Shown: positions 42,689-43,073 of the stretch, in pieces | Numbering within the stretch: the first letter of the stretch is position 1 | Layout of the letters: the number at the start of each line of letters is the position of its first letter | Origin: Pseudomonadota bacterium | GTDB taxonomy: Bacteria > Pseudomonadota > Alphaproteobacteria > Rhizobiales > Xanthobacteraceae | Length of the DNA stretch: 43,073 nucleotides | Direction of reading: 5' to 3' | NCBI GenBank assembly: GCA_023404705.1 | Contig: JAEYAU010000266.1 | Location: 1-43,073, forward strand | Made by a program: the position numbers and the translations under genes | The notes under the pieces: generated by a model | What the model saw: only the letters and a program-made list of their open reading frames with translations | Told to the model about the DNA's origin: nothing | The model's database searches: none

Positions 42689-43073
42689 ATGACGCCACTC
42701 ACCATTCGCAGCGTGACGGCGCGCGCCGTCGATGTGCCGCTCGCCCGCCCCATCCGCACCGCGCTGGGCACGATCCCATCGGCGCCGCTGGTGCTGATCG
42801 ACGTCGCGACCGATCAGGACGTGATCGGCCGGGCCTACATCTTCGCCTACACGCCGGTCGCGCTGGCGCCGCTTGCGCGGCTCATTGGCGAGATCGGCGC
42901 GCTGATCGCGAAACGGCTGGTCGCGCCGTTCGAGCGCCAGGCCGAGCTCGACCGCCGTTTCCGGCTGGTCGGCTGGCAGGGCATGATCGGCATGGCGGTG
43001 TCGGGCCTCGACATGGCTCTGTGGGATGCGCTCGGCCGCGCCGCAGGCCTGCCGGTCGCGGCGCTGCTCGGCG
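42689..43073 (+). CDS. Mandelate racemase/muconate lactonizing enzyme family protein, partial
   Basis: The gene runs off the window after 128 codons. The visible part is the N-terminal capping domain of the enolase superfamily. VTARAVDVPLARPIRTALGT, PLVLIDVATD and FAYTPVALAPLARLI (landmarks) follow the start of Pseudomonas putida mandelate racemase closely. SGLDMALWDALGRAAGLPV enters the barrel. The catalytic Lys and His residues lie beyond the edge, so substrate and reaction cannot be judged. AGGAGA lies about six bases before the ATG at 42689. It is divergent from a TetR gene. Confidence 0.9.
   Translation, partial: MTPLTIRSVTARAVDVPLARPIRTALGTIPSAPLVLIDVATDQDVIGRAYIFAYTPVALAPLARLIGEIGALIAKRLVAPFERQAELDRRFRLVGWQGMIGMAVSGLDMALWDALGRAAGLPVAALLG

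Overview
This is a GC-rich chromosomal window from an alphaproteobacterium of the order Hyphomicrobiales, close to the Bradyrhizobium / Rhodopseudomonas / Xanthobacteraceae lineage. The pointers are the ccmABCDG run divergent from acnA, the mtaB, ftsY and yciB genes in that order, alphaproteobacterial families of unknown function (DUF2794, DUF1176, DUF1223, IalB), a TAXI-type TRAP transporter and palindromic intergenic repeats of a type I associate with this lineage. The species cannot be fixed from sequence alone. No rRNA, tRNA, CRISPR array, insertion sequence, phage or integrase gene was seen, and no broken gene was recognised. Most of the window looks like ordinary vertical chromosome.

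Layout. 1-4.3 kb: end of mtaB, a PPOX flavoprotein, a small unknown protein, a MaoC hydratase, an RluA-type pseudouridine synthase, ftsY and a crotonase. 4.3-9.1 kb: yciB and a BT1-like carrier on the plus strand meet ccmG-ccmD-ccmC-ccmB-ccmA on the minus strand. 9.3-12.0 kb: acnA. 12.3-15.5 kb: a secreted DUF1223 protein, a probable structured small RNA on the minus strand, DUF2794, a GNAT acetyltransferase and a Bax inhibitor-1 family protein. 15.7-20.4 kb: ybbP-ybbA divergent from a TesA-like arylesterase, then thpR. 20.6-24.3 kb: TAXI TRAP binding protein and fused permease, then a DUF1232 protein. 24.5-28.3 kb: a quinone oxidoreductase and an ECF sigma factor (minus), an IalB-family protein and rlmN (plus). 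28.3-32.6 kb: two tandem paralogous membrane proteins, a LysE exporter with an HCCA-isomerase-like protein, a PAP2 phosphatase and a DUF1176 protein. 32.7-38.6 kb: an XRE regulator divergent from a dedicated sortase substrate and sortase pair, then two unrecognised envelope proteins. 38.7-43.1 kb: an L,D-transpeptidase, DUF4112, argG, a TetR regulator and the start of a mandelate racemase-like gene cut by the window edge.

How the genes work together. The ccm operon moves haem and thiol electrons for cytochrome c maturation (ccmE, F, H and I must lie elsewhere). ybbA-ybbP with the arylesterase is a conserved neighbourhood. The TRAP genes form a two-gene import operon. The sortase pair is a one-substrate anchoring system with its own candidate regulator.

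Most worth a second look: the small RNA at about 13.18-13.33 kb; the sortase locus and the two unknown envelope genes after it; the tandem membrane paralogues; a palindromic repeat family whose hairpin shows compensatory changes between copies; an ECF sigma factor with no neighbouring anti-sigma gene; and a crotonase and a PAP2 phosphatase that each lack a canonical catalytic residue.
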